A DNA stretch of 64,000 bases. Source: Gnetum montanum. Its lineage: Eukaryota > Streptophyta > Gnetopsida > Gnetales > Gnetaceae. Below, piece after piece: positions 47,238 through 58,966 of the stretch; positions within the stretch are counted from its first letter, which is position 1; every line of letters begins with the position of its first letter. The stretch is from assembly GCA_015680685.1 (NCBI GenBank), contig MNCI01002192.1:523367-587366 (forward strand), given 5' to 3'. The notes below the pieces were generated by a model. It was given only the letters and a program-made list of their open reading frames with translations. It had not been told where the DNA came from and did no database searches. The translations under genes were made by a program, and so were the position numbers.

Positions 47238-48588
47238 TAGTATGATTATATTTGTATGATCATTAACCTATTTTCTTAAGCTTTGAACATCACCAAAATG
47301 AGGAAATTGTGGACCTTTTAGTGTGTTTTGGTATGTGTCAAAACATTAAGTAAAATGGAGTCAAATGTTGTTTGCATGGTTGTATGGTTCTTGTGTTTTT
47401 AGGACTATATACATGGGTAACCAAGATGAGCTAAAGCCTAAATAGTAGATAAGGAATGAACTATTTAGAACTCAAAGAAGAAGGTCATCCACATGGTCTT
47501 TAAATAAACATCCAAAGAATGTGGACAAGGATAAGATATTTTAAAAGTAAAGTTATCATTATTAAATCATGTGGAAGATCAAGGTTGTGGACAAGGAATG
47601 ATGAATTAAAAGGAAGAAAAAAGTGAACAAAGATGTCTTTAAGAAATAGAACATGACTTGGTAGAATTGAAGGATTCATTGGCAAAGACATCTCTAAGAA
47701 ACATTAGACATCTTTCTTTAGGCAAAGATGTGTTCATCATAGAAAGATGTCTTTATAGAATGTAGACCAAGATTAGAAAGAAATCTTCCATTAGACAAAG
47801 AAATCTTTCAAGAATGGAGATTTCAAAAAGATGTCTTTCACTAAACAAAGACATCTTCCCAAAATTGAAGGCAAATTTAGAGAGATGTCTCAAGCATGAA
47901 GAAGACATCTCCCATGACCATTAATAATCATTGACTAACCATTGCATAAGTCTTGAGATGGATTTAGAAATACAGTAGCTATAAGAAGACTTGGTGTGCA
48001 TTGGAAAATGTGCAAGCTTATTTGTAATCATTGTACAATAATTTTAAAATCATTTGTATTCTCTTTTTCTCCTCATTGTATTATTATTTTGGCATTATAA
48101 AGTGTGCTGTACCTAAGCATACAAGGATTAGCAAACTAAGTTGCATTTATCCCTTGTAATTGTTCTCCCTTGTTACTTTGTAGGGTTGATGTGCTTCTTA
48201 TAGGAAGACATCATGCTTAAGATTTTTAAGATCCTATGAGATTGAGTTGTTAGTGTTGCAATACAACACTCTAGTGCAGAGCTCAAGATTGTAAAGGTTG
48301 TGGAAGTTTGGAAACCAAATTTTCAAGCTTGATGGGACCTTGTAGGTTTGAGTAATTGGCGCTATGATATAACACTCTAGAGCAAGGCTTGTAGATTGTA
48401 CAGGGTGTGGACACTTCAACCACATTTTGAGAACAACAAAGTATGGAGGTGTGCTTGTGATCTACCCTTTGAGTGCGTGCTACCCAAGCTGGGGAACCAC
48501 ATTAAATTTGGTGTGTGTGTTTTTTTTTTGTTTAGGGTCTAATTTTGGAAACTTATTCATCCCCCCTTTCTAAGTTCAATGATCCATA
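47238..48588 (+). repeat. 3' LTR of the copia-like element
   Basis: It starts just after the PPT (TAGTATGATTATATTTG) and is collinear with the 5' LTR from 47308 onward. It also carries the AGATGTCT/AGACATCT cluster (about 47630-47915) and ends GATCCATA. Confidence 0.7.
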
Positions 48589-48599
48589 AGTAGAATCTG

Positions 48600-49480
48600 T
48601 GCACACCTCCAAACTTTGTTTCTTCAAAGAGTGGTTTGAAGGGCACCACATCCTTTACAAGCTTTGAGATTTTCTCTAGAGTGTTTCATTGTCACCAAAC
48701 CACTCAATCTCACAAGGTCCCAACAAGGTCAAAATGTGGTTTAGAGGATCTCATAACCTTTACAAAATTAAGCTTTGCACCAAAGTGTTTTGATGCCACA
48801 AAACTACTCAATCCTGCAATATCTCGACAAGATCAACAAGGAGGTCTTCTTGAAAGAAGCACATCAACCTCATAGGGATATAAGAAAGAAAAGAAAGAAA
48901 TAGAAAAAAAAGTGTGTAAATGAATTTATAGATCCTTGTACTTGAATCTCAATACAATTAACACACATGAATGATAATAGAATGAAGAGAAAAAAAAATC
49001 ACTTAGAATAGCCAATGATGAATCTTTTAATAAATAATGCTTCCATAATTCCCAAGATTTTCACTTTATCTTATAGCCTTAAAGTTTTCGAAAACTCCTT
49101 AGAATTCATGAAAAAACTATTAAATGGCTAGATGTTTATTTTGAAGTTTAGATGTCTGTCTAAGATAGCCCCAAATGTAAGAGGGATGTCTACCTAGAAG
49201 TGTAGACATTTATTATGAGACATCTTCCTATAGATGTCTATTGTGAGAGATAAAAATCTATTTTTTTTACTAGATGTCTATCCTTTGGAAGAACTTTGAG
49301 ATATGACGCATCTTTATAATCCTTGGACTTCTTGGTAGTCTTTGGAACATCTTCGTTTGGCTTGAGACTTTGTTTCCATCCTCATTCTCATCTTGTTCAC
49401 TTAGTCTTCATTTTGTCTTCTTATCATGGATCTCATTCTTGATGTCTTATTTCTCAGTTTGAAGTTCTTTGCTAATTGAT
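48600..49480 (-). mobile_element. Inverted, diverged partial LTR of the same copia family
   Basis: Read on the minus strand it follows the LTR in order: AAGTTTGGAGGTGTG, GGGACCTTGTGAGATTGAGTGGTTTGG, ACAAGGATC, AGATGTC repeats, GAAGACTAAGTGAACAAGATG. The last 130 or so bases of the LTR are absent. It is more diverged than the two direct LTRs are from each other. Confidence 0.6.
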
Positions 49481-50239
49481 TCTCTAATGGTCCTGCAAGA
49501 TCAAAATCATACACATACATTCTATATTCTTCATTTTCTTTAAGGCTTTAACATTTCTAATTGTTAAACAATAGTAATTTCCAAAAATTTTTGGAAAAAA
49601 TTCTAATTATTCTTAACACTTTCCTAGATTTTGAGTTTTGATTAGAATTTCTAATAAAAATTAAATTTTCTTTGCATCATGATTGCAGGGTTTAAAAATT
49701 TGTCAATTTTATGAAAAGCCCTAATTTAAGTTTTGGTAGGAATTAGAATAAATTAATTCCATGTAAAAAATTTCAATCCTTGTTAGAATTTTAGAGTTAT
49801 CTAAATATTAAACTTGTAGAAATAATTTATTGATTTTACACTAATTAAGGATTATTATTAGAATTTTTTGATTTATTATTATAGCTTTTAAATAGACAAT
49901 GTTCCTTGAAGACATAAGTTGTAACTTTTATGGCATCAATGAAATCATCACATAATCATAATAGCAAATTTAACCCTAAAAAGGACATACAAATAATGTA
50001 GAAATTAAATGTAAGATTACCATGAACATTAGATTAGTTTTCTTCTTTTAAATTAAGCTACCCAGAATGTTATCAAGTTTTTCAAATTTGTGTAATGTAG
50101 TCCATGACAAAGAAGGTTACTTTGAAAGGTCAAGGACTTGAAAATGGCTTGAATTGTAGGTTTGGTGAGAAAGATATGAAGCTTTGAAGTTTCTCTTGTT
50201 GAAAGTGAAAAATATTCCTACTGGTTACATCTATATATA
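49481..50239. other. AT-rich stretch, nothing recognised
   Basis: Very AT-rich with repeated TTAGAATTT-like words; no coding similarity seen. It could be decayed internal sequence of E5 or of the inverted copia copy. Confidence 0.35.
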
Positions 50240-50610
50240 AGGGTTATATAGGATATATTATATCTATAGTATTGTAACTATGATATCACCCTTAAAAATT
50301 TTAAAATCTACGCTTAATTTTTGGGAAAATAAGAATGAATTTTGATGTTTGAAGGATCCTAATGCTATCTAAAGAGTTCTTTGGCTAAAGGATAATGCTC
50401 ATAGATGGTTTTATTACTCCAATATGATGAAAAATGATGAAAAACAAAGTTTTTGTGCAAGGACAAGTATATAATCTAGATAAGCATTTTGTAATGGAAA
50501 TGTTAAAGGTGATTAATTATTAAAAGTTATAGGAGTAATATGAAAAGTTGGACAATGATTTAGATCAAACAAGATAATGTGGAATTAGTTGTTGAATATG
50601 ACACAAAAGA

Positions 50611-50667
50611 GTTATATAAGTGGGTTCTTCCCAAAGAATGCTTCTTTCCTTAATACCCTTGTATAAA
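50611..50667 (-). other. Conserved hairpin block of E5
   Basis: The minus strand reads TTTATACAAGGGTATTAAGG...CTTTGGGAAGAACCCACTTATATAAC. The stem pairs 7 of 8 inner positions. Confidence 0.5.
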
Positions 50668-50879
50668 CTCTCCTATTAAGTGTTCATGGAAACATAATTA
50701 TTGAATGGGAGTCATATTTATCTTCCAATATACACATGTTGAATATACCTTAATAAAAAGTTAGTACTATACTATATAATACTCATTAAATTTCTAATTA
50801 TACATAATAGTGAGATAAGATGGTAGAAGAAGGAATCAAAGAAAATGAAATGTGAGGTGTCTTAGTTATGGAAAAATAG

Positions 50880-51381
50880 AACTTTTATTGTAAATGGTCT
50901 TTAGCATATAGAACAAATGGATGAGAATTATATTAACCATGATGAGACTTTTAACTTGATATTTAGTATCTTTCTTTTCTAAAAGCATAATCACTTGAGA
51001 TGCTCATTTGTTTTTCTCTTGTTTAGATCTTACTTCTCTCATAGCATCTCTCCTACCTTGGGCTTCTTTTCATTGATAACATCTAGTATTATTCTTTGTG
51101 ACCTAATAACCATCACTTGTGTGATCAAGAGTCAATCTAAGTAGTGTTGCTTGAAGGATAGCTAGAGCTAAATGGTCTAGTGGCAATACAATGTTATCCT
51201 ATAAGTCTCTGCATCTAAACTTTTAATCTTGATGAAAGATAAAAATCTAGATAAATGGATTAGTATTAGTGTAGAAAATTTTTGTTTACATTGGTGTATT
51301 CCAATTTTCTTCCATATATATTTTATCACTTTTATTAATATCATTAGTAGGTGGGAAATTCACTTTGTGTGTTGAAGCCAT
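50880..51381 (-). pseudogene. gag N-terminal remnant of E5
   Basis: The ATG at 51381 (minus) gives MASTHKVNFPPTNDINKSDK, matching the gag start MASHNDQLSP...SSDRIFDEED of E1. YTNTNPF and DNIVLPL follow, as YAHTNPY and GNIVLLL in E1. The gag core further on is not found; sequence soon joins the 3' spacer region, so most of gag and pol are deleted. Confidence 0.5.
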
Positions 51382-51498
51382 GTTTGATTAGTTAGTGTTC
51401 AAGTGTTTATTTAGAAATTATTATTGGTTTGAAAGATAAATATTTAAGATGTTAACATAATGAACTTTGATAAAAGAAAATAATTAGTTTATATTAAC

Positions 51499-51521
51499 AC
51501 CATCCTTAGAAATGACACTAA
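51499..51521 (-). promoter_or_regulatory. Primer-binding site of E5
   Basis: The minus strand TTAGTGTCATTTCTAAGGATGG abuts the LTR end. It corresponds to TTGGTGCCGTTACTAGGGATAA of E1 with transitions. Confidence 0.55.
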
Positions 51522-51754
51522 TGATAATAGAAAGAGTTCTCAATGCTTAATCATATAAGTTGTAGGTAAAGGTACTAGATCTGATCATAATTCGTGAATT
51601 AAACAATCATGTATATTAGCATGTTGATAGTAGGTTCTTGATCATTATCTTCCTACATGAGCTAGTAAAAGCTAAAATGTATGGTTTAACTCTCAATAAG
51701 ATATATGATTAATTAATGTTGGTTGGCTCTTAAAATGATAAGGTAATATATATT
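51522..51754 (-). repeat. 5' LTR of E5, outer part lost behind EB
   Basis: TGATAATAGAAAGAGTTCTCAATGC is followed by text matching 29552 to about 29800. It is cut at 51754 by the start of the EB LTR. Confidence 0.6.
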
Positions 51755-52461
51755 TGATGAGTAGTGAGTGGTCCCTATGTCCAACCATATGAATCACAGG
51801 CATGCACTAGTGATTAGGTCGAATTCCATGGACTTTGTTCCTAAGTGTGCCTATAGGCAAAGATGGTGACTTGGGAAAATGTGATTGTTCTCTTCTTAGC
51901 TCTCACTTATGTAGGGTCTTATGTATGGTAAAGTATGAGCTAAGACATATGATATTTATTTATATTTTGTATTTTTATATTTTTATCTTAAGTTTTAATG
52001 TAAAGATAAATGGTTGAGAATTAACTAATCTAAATTTTGAATGGTTATAAGTTAACTAACCTAACATAAGTATCTGGGCTCACTTTTCATATACATCTTG
52101 AACTTGTATCAATGTCACTGGGTTACTAAGTGTTTAATATTGGGTATGTGAAATAGCCACAACTTGGATTACAAAGCATTAAATGGTATGCTTGAAGTGG
52201 TCAAACTTATGTGTTCATGATTAAAAGCATTAATTGATTAAAATAAAAATGTAAATTACATTAATAACAAAGTGCATGAAAGAAAACTACAAGATTCTAG
52301 CTACACTAAGGACATAATGTGCCATAAATATGGTGGGTGCATGCATCTATATAAGCTTGATATGATACTACATCGATGCATTTGTGTTGATGCATCTTTC
52401 CATGCATCAACAAAGCTACGTGAATGCATGTTTATTGACGTAGCTAGCTGATGATTCATCA
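51755..52461 (-). repeat. 3' LTR of EB (707 bp)
   Basis: Limits are TGATGAGTAGTGAGTGG and GATGATTCATCA, followed by the minus-strand PPT TCATGGGAGTA. The U3 part, 52370-52450, has repeated GATGCAT and CTACGT words, a decayed form of the E3 U3 array. Confidence 0.75.
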
Positions 52462-52699
52462 TACTCCCATGACTAAGAAAAAATGTGTTCTTGCGTGAAT
52501 AAAAGTAGGATTGATCTTCTTGAAAAATTGGAAAGGTATGGGATTATTGACAGATTAGATCTAAATTACTAACTAACTTTGAGTGCTGAATTATATGGAA
52601 TTAAAAAAATTGGTATCTAGGACAAAAAAATTAAACAGCCATTACAAAAGTGATAGTAGAATCACTTGGATTGTCAAAGATGAGGTGAAGTTCAAATAG

Positions 52700-54259
52700 T
52701 ACCAAGAAGTGGAGGCTCTTGGGATGCTAAAGAACCTTTACTAGACTCTAGCACTTATGGTGGTAATAGCGATTAAGGGCTCTAGCTATGGCTACTATGT
52801 TAGGAGAAAGATGAAAAGCATCTAGCAATGCTTTCTTTTCTCTTCTTTGTCCCATGGGTCGTATGAAGTCCATGTGGCTTAACTGATGTGGGATGATATG
52901 ACGATGTCCCATGAGCAAGGCATTATAGGAAAAAACTCCTTAACATTGACAAACAATGCTGTAAATTATTTTCATTTAATGTTGAACATATTTACAAGGT
53001 TTTGTAGTTCATGGTAGTTATTCATTCTTCTAGCCAGGTCCTTAGCAACTAATTGTTGATTAGTGAACTAGCTCCTAAGGACTTTAAGCTCTACATTGAC
53101 TATCTCCAAATTTTTTTTGGTCTTTTTATGATGCTTGAATTTACCCTCATAGAGGAAGTATGAATTGGTCACTTGCTGCTCTAGCTCTATCCTTGGCCTC
53201 CACATAGTTAACATAGCCAAGTTTGCATATCAAAGGTTGGCAAGCTCCATGTATTCTATCATCTCTTCTATCTACAACTCCTTTAGGTAGATTTTGACTT
53301 TGTTGTATGCATTTAAGCTATCAAAGATTAGTTGCCATACATTGCCTCTTTGTTGGAGTTGTTGGAATGCCTCATTTATCTTCACCTTGGCCATTTGAAT
53401 TTCTTTTTCATTCACTTTCTTGAGGATCCCAACCTAGTCCTTGTAATGATTTTCACCTTTTCAAGCTTCAGGGCCTCATTTTTTTAGGTAGCTACCTTGA
53501 TGGTCATATTTGTGTGAAGTGCCTAAACTTCCTTCATAAAGAGATATCTATTTTTTACTGTCAACCTCCTTAAGTCAAGGCTCACCTTGGCTAGCTACTC
53601 TTGCTGTTGTCATATAAATTTGATCATTTGGTCCTTTTGCTTCTTGACATTCTACAGGTGGTAAATATCCTTGGTAAGGATCAAGTTTTCCATACAGACT
53701 TGAGCTAGGTCCTTATTAGTGTTGAAGGCTAATGATTTTCATAAGGAGGTGTTAAATACTGCCATTTCCTTTAAATTATTATCCTTTCTTAATTGTTGTT
53801 GAAGTTATTAAAAAGTGTAATCTTTATTAAGGTCCTAGTTGAGAATCATAGGATTAGGGATACGTGCTCACAACTCAACAACTTTAGTAGGCATTCAATG
53901 ATTAGCTTGCCCTTTATCTCTGGTAGCTCTAACTGGGTTGCTATAATCTCATCAAGGATATCCGATGTCTTTGGATGTGGTTCACTAGTTTCCACTAGTC
54001 AGTTCAATACCTCCTCATGCTAGGTTGCACTCATCTAACTACTTCTTACTTTTGCATAAGCTTGTACATTGTTCAAAGAAGTAATGTCTAGCATGGCTTC
54101 AGTAGGAGTATTTAAGACCTCATCTATCCTATCAGTTACTACTTCTGCTATTATCCCCTATCCATGGTGCTACATCACTAGGACAACCATCCCCTCACCT
54201 TCCTCTAGGTGCACTAAGAAAGTTATAATGTTTCCAAAGATTTCAAAAAGCTCTTATTA
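52700..54259 (-). pseudogene. Third ORF of EB, C-terminal part
   Basis: The minus-strand sequence is rich in Glu, Lys, Leu and Gln codons and parallels 14600-16060 of E1 and 30600-32048 of E5. Stops are frequent. A coiled-coil protein part is likely by composition. Cut at 54260 by an insertion. Confidence 0.45.
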
Positions 54260-57015
54260 TGTAACACCCTACCCTGGCTAGGGTAAGGTGATGCCTAGGA
54301 TCAAGTAATTGTAGAACAGAAGCATGATAACTAAAACCAATAATGTGCAGAATACATGATACCCAAGAAGGTCAAATAGTATAGAAATTTCCTAACACAC
54401 CAAAAACTAAACATAACTATCACTTTATCAAAATGCATGTCTCTACATAAATCAAAATATGTGCTACTCTGCTAAAATAAAAAAACACATAAACCTCATC
54501 ATCGTATATAGAAGAGGATAGAGAGTTTCATACAAGGATATGTAGTCCACACTACTGTACATGAAAATATACAGTAACCAAGCATTGAAGGATTTCCCCT
54601 CCTGTACTCTCTCTCTCCATGCTTGTCTAGGCTCCTACACCTTTTACCTATAATTAAATCAAGCTAGTACACAAATGTGTGGAAAGCCTTTATACTTCTC
54701 CTAATAGATGGTTAACAAGTGCTGCATTGGAGGAGAGAAGTGGGATACAAGGAAACCTACAATCATTATTAGTCTTATGCATGCTTAAAACAACACACAC
54801 CATATCATCCATAAAGTTAACATACTATCATTCAAGCATAGACAAAGCCATGGTCCAAGATCATCTATCATGCCCATGTCATCATACCTAGGATATACCA
54901 TAATTAGTCCATGATCCACACAATCATAATCCAAATAGAACACGTATTTTCAATGATATGACTCACAAACCACCAATATCAAATACATAGCCCATGTGGT
55001 TGCTAGCATATCTATGCCTAGTGTAGCATGTGAAACATTGCAATGAGTACTCATAATAGCCATTGCTTGTAGGTATTTTATTAGTCTTTTATTTACGATA
55101 TTGGTGCTAGGATTTGTCAACCCTTGACCTACAACCACTAGCCTTCTAGAGGATTGGCGATAGGGACAAACACACCTATGCCACAAATCAACTGTAAGGA
55201 CGAACACACCTACACTCTCTCACTCTTAGGATGAGGCCTAAGATAGGCGCCTCACTGATACATCATAGTGGGGGGGTGTGGGGTCAATCCATACTACCTC
55301 CAGGGTGCCTCATCACCAATCGGTCTACACCCTCATGCTAGCGCCACCTGCCAATGATTGTCATAAACATTATTGTAAAAACATATACAGAGTCCAGTAA
55401 GATTAAGCCAACACTATGTCATAAACACAACATACCCAAAAAAAAATAATTGCATAGATCCATCCCTAACAGTCATTCGATGAAAATAATACCATGATGC
55501 AAAAAAACAACATAAAGTCCTTGATATGACAAAACAATACCATATTTCTCAAAAGACACGTACTTCCATACAAATGATGACTATAATAACTTTCAAAATG
55601 AGAAAACTAATTCTAAAATTGTAAAGTACTTTCCAAAATAATCCCAACAACACTTATTGTATCTAAATCGGACTCTTGGAAGAAAAGTTATGCATGTTCA
55701 AAGTTTCAGTAATAAAATAATATTTAATTACCACTAGAAAGGATTAGAATGCCCAAAAATGGTCATGCCCCAATAGGCCCTGCAAATAGCACATTCTAAT
55801 CATATGAGTCTCTTCAACACGACATATCATATTCTACAAGTCCACATCATCCTAGATATTGCATATATATTAATCCAAAATCCATAACTAAAATCAGACA
55901 ATTTTGGAAAAATAGACAAAATAACATGTCCAAGCTCAATCCTTAAGTTATCTGTTCCACATGCCCACATTGCATAATCATATACACTAATCTAGCAAAA
56001 AAATATAGGGAAAAGGTAAATACAACCCACCAATTAAAATTTTTGGGTAGAAAAGCCAAAACAAGTAGAAAACCCTCCAAAATTCAGTAGGAATCTATTT
56101 TACTCCCAACAAGTTCTACACCTATGTAGAGATGACTACAACAATCTCAAATGTAGGTTTAGAGTAAGAAAAAACTGTCTAGAAAGCTTAGAATTCAAAA
56201 ATATAGATGAAAAGAAGAGAGCAGAAAAGAAAATGGATGAAAACAAGATCTTGTACATTTAGGTAATGTGATAGGAACAAAAGTAGAATCCAAACTCAAT
56301 TTCTATGGCAAGTGGTGGTGAGAGAAAAAAATAAACATAAAAAGAAACCTATGCATTTAAGCATATGTAAAAAAAAAAAACCAATATACATGCAACCTTT
56401 GTTTTGTTTTACTTGGTGCACATCACATGTGAACAAAATGTTACTTTTACTTTTGTTTTTTTACTTTTTAATGACACATTTCGATAGGTTATTTTTTTCT
56501 TCCTGTGCAACTAATAGTTTGAACTTCAATCATGTGTAACAAACACACTGAGACTCCAAATCAAAATATGTTTGAACCTATGGGATCCTTATTAGATGCA
56601 CTACACATTCACATGCCAAAACCACACCCAAACATCATGCAACATAGTGATATAGTATAAATGGCTACATAACAAAATTGCACATAAAGCATAAAAACAT
56701 ACGAGATAGGTGCTCTTGTAGGCCATTCCAACACCACTGCTAACAACATCGCCTATCTAATGCATCACACAGGGCTAGTGTACATAATAACATTAGTTAA
56801 GCATGTAAAGACAGCATAATCGTAACATAAAAATGAAGCCTCATAACATATAAAATACATTGACTCATCCCCAAAAACCCACCAGGACTTCACATGTAAT
56901 GTATAACTCATAAGCGGATGACCATAGCTACTGTCTCTAGATGTGATGTAACATGTTATCTTGGGATGGATACCGTAACTTCCCACATGCTTGGATTCAT
57001 TCTTGCAAGTGTCCA
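54260..57015. mobile_element. Probable LTR-type insertion within EB (unclassified)
   Basis: Starts TGTAACACCCTACCCTGGCTAGGG, a terminus common in plant gypsy LTRs, and interrupts the third ORF of EB, whose reading resumes at about 57020. About 2.75 kb with no coding domain. A solo LTR of a large-LTR element is my best guess. The right end is uncertain: no TATTA duplicate was found and no clear CA terminus is forced. Confidence 0.4.
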
Positions 57016-57019
57016 TGTG

Positions 57020-58200
57020 TGTTGTGTAGAAAATAGCAAGGCAGTCTCCTCTAGCTTGCTGATGGTTTAGGTGACTTTGTTGAGATGACTTAATGTTGGT
57101 CGATAGACTAATAACTCTTCACTACTTACCTCATCCTATTATTATTTTAGCAACTACTCGAGAATTTTTTTGTTTCTTTTAGGAGCTATGTAGGCTTTTT
57201 TTGTAATCACTTCGTTAAGTGGTGGTGATGGTTGCTCCTCTTCCAACAATTGGAAAATTGCTTTGTCCTTCATCATCTCCTACCAGGATGTAACAAGAGC
57301 ATGATGGAGTGTATCATTTGCATAGTGTACTATGCCTTCCCTTTAGTAAAATTTTCTAATAAGGTATAGGAAGGGGAATGATTCCTCCCTTGTTCATGTT
57401 CTTTGAAGCACTTCTTAATTTTGAGGTAGATGAGCTAAGGGAGGTTGATGGGGAACTTGCTACTTAGAGCAGTGCATGCACAAGTGGAAAAGGTTGTCAT
57501 CTTGTTAGGCCTCACCATAGGATTCAAGCGATAGGCTACTATCTTGAGGTAAGCTTGTTCTAACTTAGATAGTGCACCATATTCTTTGTGGTCCACCCCA
57601 TAGCAATGTTGGATCCATTCTTCTTTACTTTAGGGTTTACCTGGGTAGAGATCTCTGCTAGTGTTGCCCTTGTATTAGGTAAGCCAAGGACCTTTGTAAT
57701 GGCTTCAACCAAATAGGAGATGGTTATATCCTTTATCTTGAGCATCGTGTCTTCTTGTTGATTACTCCAAAATAGGTATGTGTTCCTCATGTACCATTCT
57801 TCACTTGATGAGAGAATGGGCCACATGGGCGACCCCTACAATTAAGTGTGGACTTTCTTAGGCACTAGGTCCAAGAAGGATCTAAAGTTAAGTTCTTGGA
57901 GAACTAAACATTGAACTTCCTTAGAATGAATTTTTTCAAGGTAGACCTTAATCAATGTGATCTCTAAATTGGGCTTTTGCCTTGGTGCCTCATCTTGCTT
58001 GGATTGTTTGGTTTCTGCTATGGAAATTTGGTGAATAGATTTCAATTCAAGCTTGTCCCGAAGAGGTTCTATTGCATGGGGTTTGGCCTCCTCTTCTTGG
58101 GGTCATTGTAGTTATTGCTGGCCCCTTCCTCTTAATGGACACTTCTCACTCTATTGTGATGGTTCTTCCATGGGTGCTTCCCTCTTTGGTATCATCTATG
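57020..58200 (-). pseudogene. Third ORF of EB, N-terminal half
   Basis: The minus-strand ATG at about 58195 gives MIPKREAPMEEPSQ. 58045-57842 is open (IHQISIAETKQSKQDEAP), as is 57826-57560, which reads SEEWYMRNTYLFW, then ITISYLVEAITKVLGLPNTR and LAEISTQVN. It aligns with NGEWYLGETL, ISVSYLVKVIVEVLNVPN and VAQISTKF of E1 (about 13690-13880). This is the best-preserved copy of that block here. Function unknown. Confidence 0.55.
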
Positions 58201-58633
58201 ATCACAAAGGCAACTAGGAATTAGCAATTAATGTGTAATGCTTAGTTCTTTTAATACCTTTTACTTTGGTTAAGTTACACTTAGATTAGTTTGTGATCAT
58301 AGCATATTGATTATTTTATTCAAGAGCCATTGGAGTTTATTTATGAGGTTTAACCTTATGTAGATGGGAATTTTAATATTATTTGAATAGTTAAACTTTG
58401 GGGAGCTAGAAAAATTTTTCATCATAAACCATAGGTTTGTGGCTGCCATGATGTAAAGCTTATCTTCAATAGGTAAAAGGTCAAAGAATGAGGTGAACTG
58501 AATAAGTACTTTGAAGGTTACGGTGCTCAGAAGATTCTTTGGTCTTTGAAAATTGCAAAATCTCTCCTTGCATTATGAAGAAAATGTAAAAAATTTGCCA
58601 AGTATTGACACATATTCATAGGTTTTTGTTAAT

Positions 58634-58710
58634 GCATTGATGCATTAGGCTACATCGATAAGGATGCATTGATGTATTAGGCTATGTCAATGGCGATGCA
58701 TCGATGCACC
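58634..58710. repeat. 32 bp tandem repeat, about 2.4 copies
   Basis: Units start at 58634, 58666 and 58698 (GCATTGATGCATTAGGCTAC... / GCATTGATGTATTAGGCTAT... / GCATCGATGCACC). The words resemble the U3 arrays of E3 and EB. Confidence 0.75.
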
Positions 58711-58966
58711 CATTTGAGACAATTTTTCACAATAAAAAACTAAATGTTGAAGAAGAGTTTTGAGGTGAAATTGGAGTCCAAAGGAAGCTAGAGAAGCCTA
58801 AAATGATGAAAAATCATGAAAGAGGGCTTGAAATTTATGTGGGAAATGAGATTTGGAGGAAATTATATTACCAAGGAGTGTAAAACTCAATGTTTTTATT
58901 ATAGAAATGATGGAATCGAATGCTAAAGAACTAAGGGATAAGAAGTTTAACAAAAGCAGACTAAGG

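Larger units (their letters stand above)
42687..48588 (+). mobile_element. Copia-like LTR element with gag, no recognisable pol
   Basis: Direct LTRs at 42687-43965 and about 47238-48588 share the text CTTTTAGTGTGTTTTGG...ACATGGGTAACCAAGATGAGCTAAAGCC. The PBS after the first is TGGTCTTAGAGCTTGG, close to the initiator-tRNA-Met site of Ty1/copia elements. The PPT AAAAAAGGGGGAGAG is at 47223-47237. A copia-type gag occupies about 44090-44930. From there to the PPT (2.3 kb, with a 290-N gap) I find no protease, integrase or RT. The 5' LTR lacks about the first 65 bases of the 3' LTR, so its left end is truncated. Confidence 0.7.
29552..51754 (-). mobile_element. E5: inferred minus-strand Athila-like element, split by several insertions
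   Basis: The 3' LTR (29552-30345) and third ORF (30600-32048 and 41247-42545) lie left. The hairpin block (50611-50667), gag start (51381, minus), PBS (about 51499-51521) and part of the 5' LTR (51522-51754) lie right. The two LTR pieces share text not found in the other LTRs here, such as GTTGATAGTAGGTTC-TTATCATTRTCTTCCTAC and GTTGGCTCTTAAA. This is why I join them into one element. It is interrupted by E4 (32049-41246), the copia-like element and its neighbours (42687 to about 49500) and EB (from 51755). The join is an inference; two separate related elements are the alternative. Confidence 0.5.
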
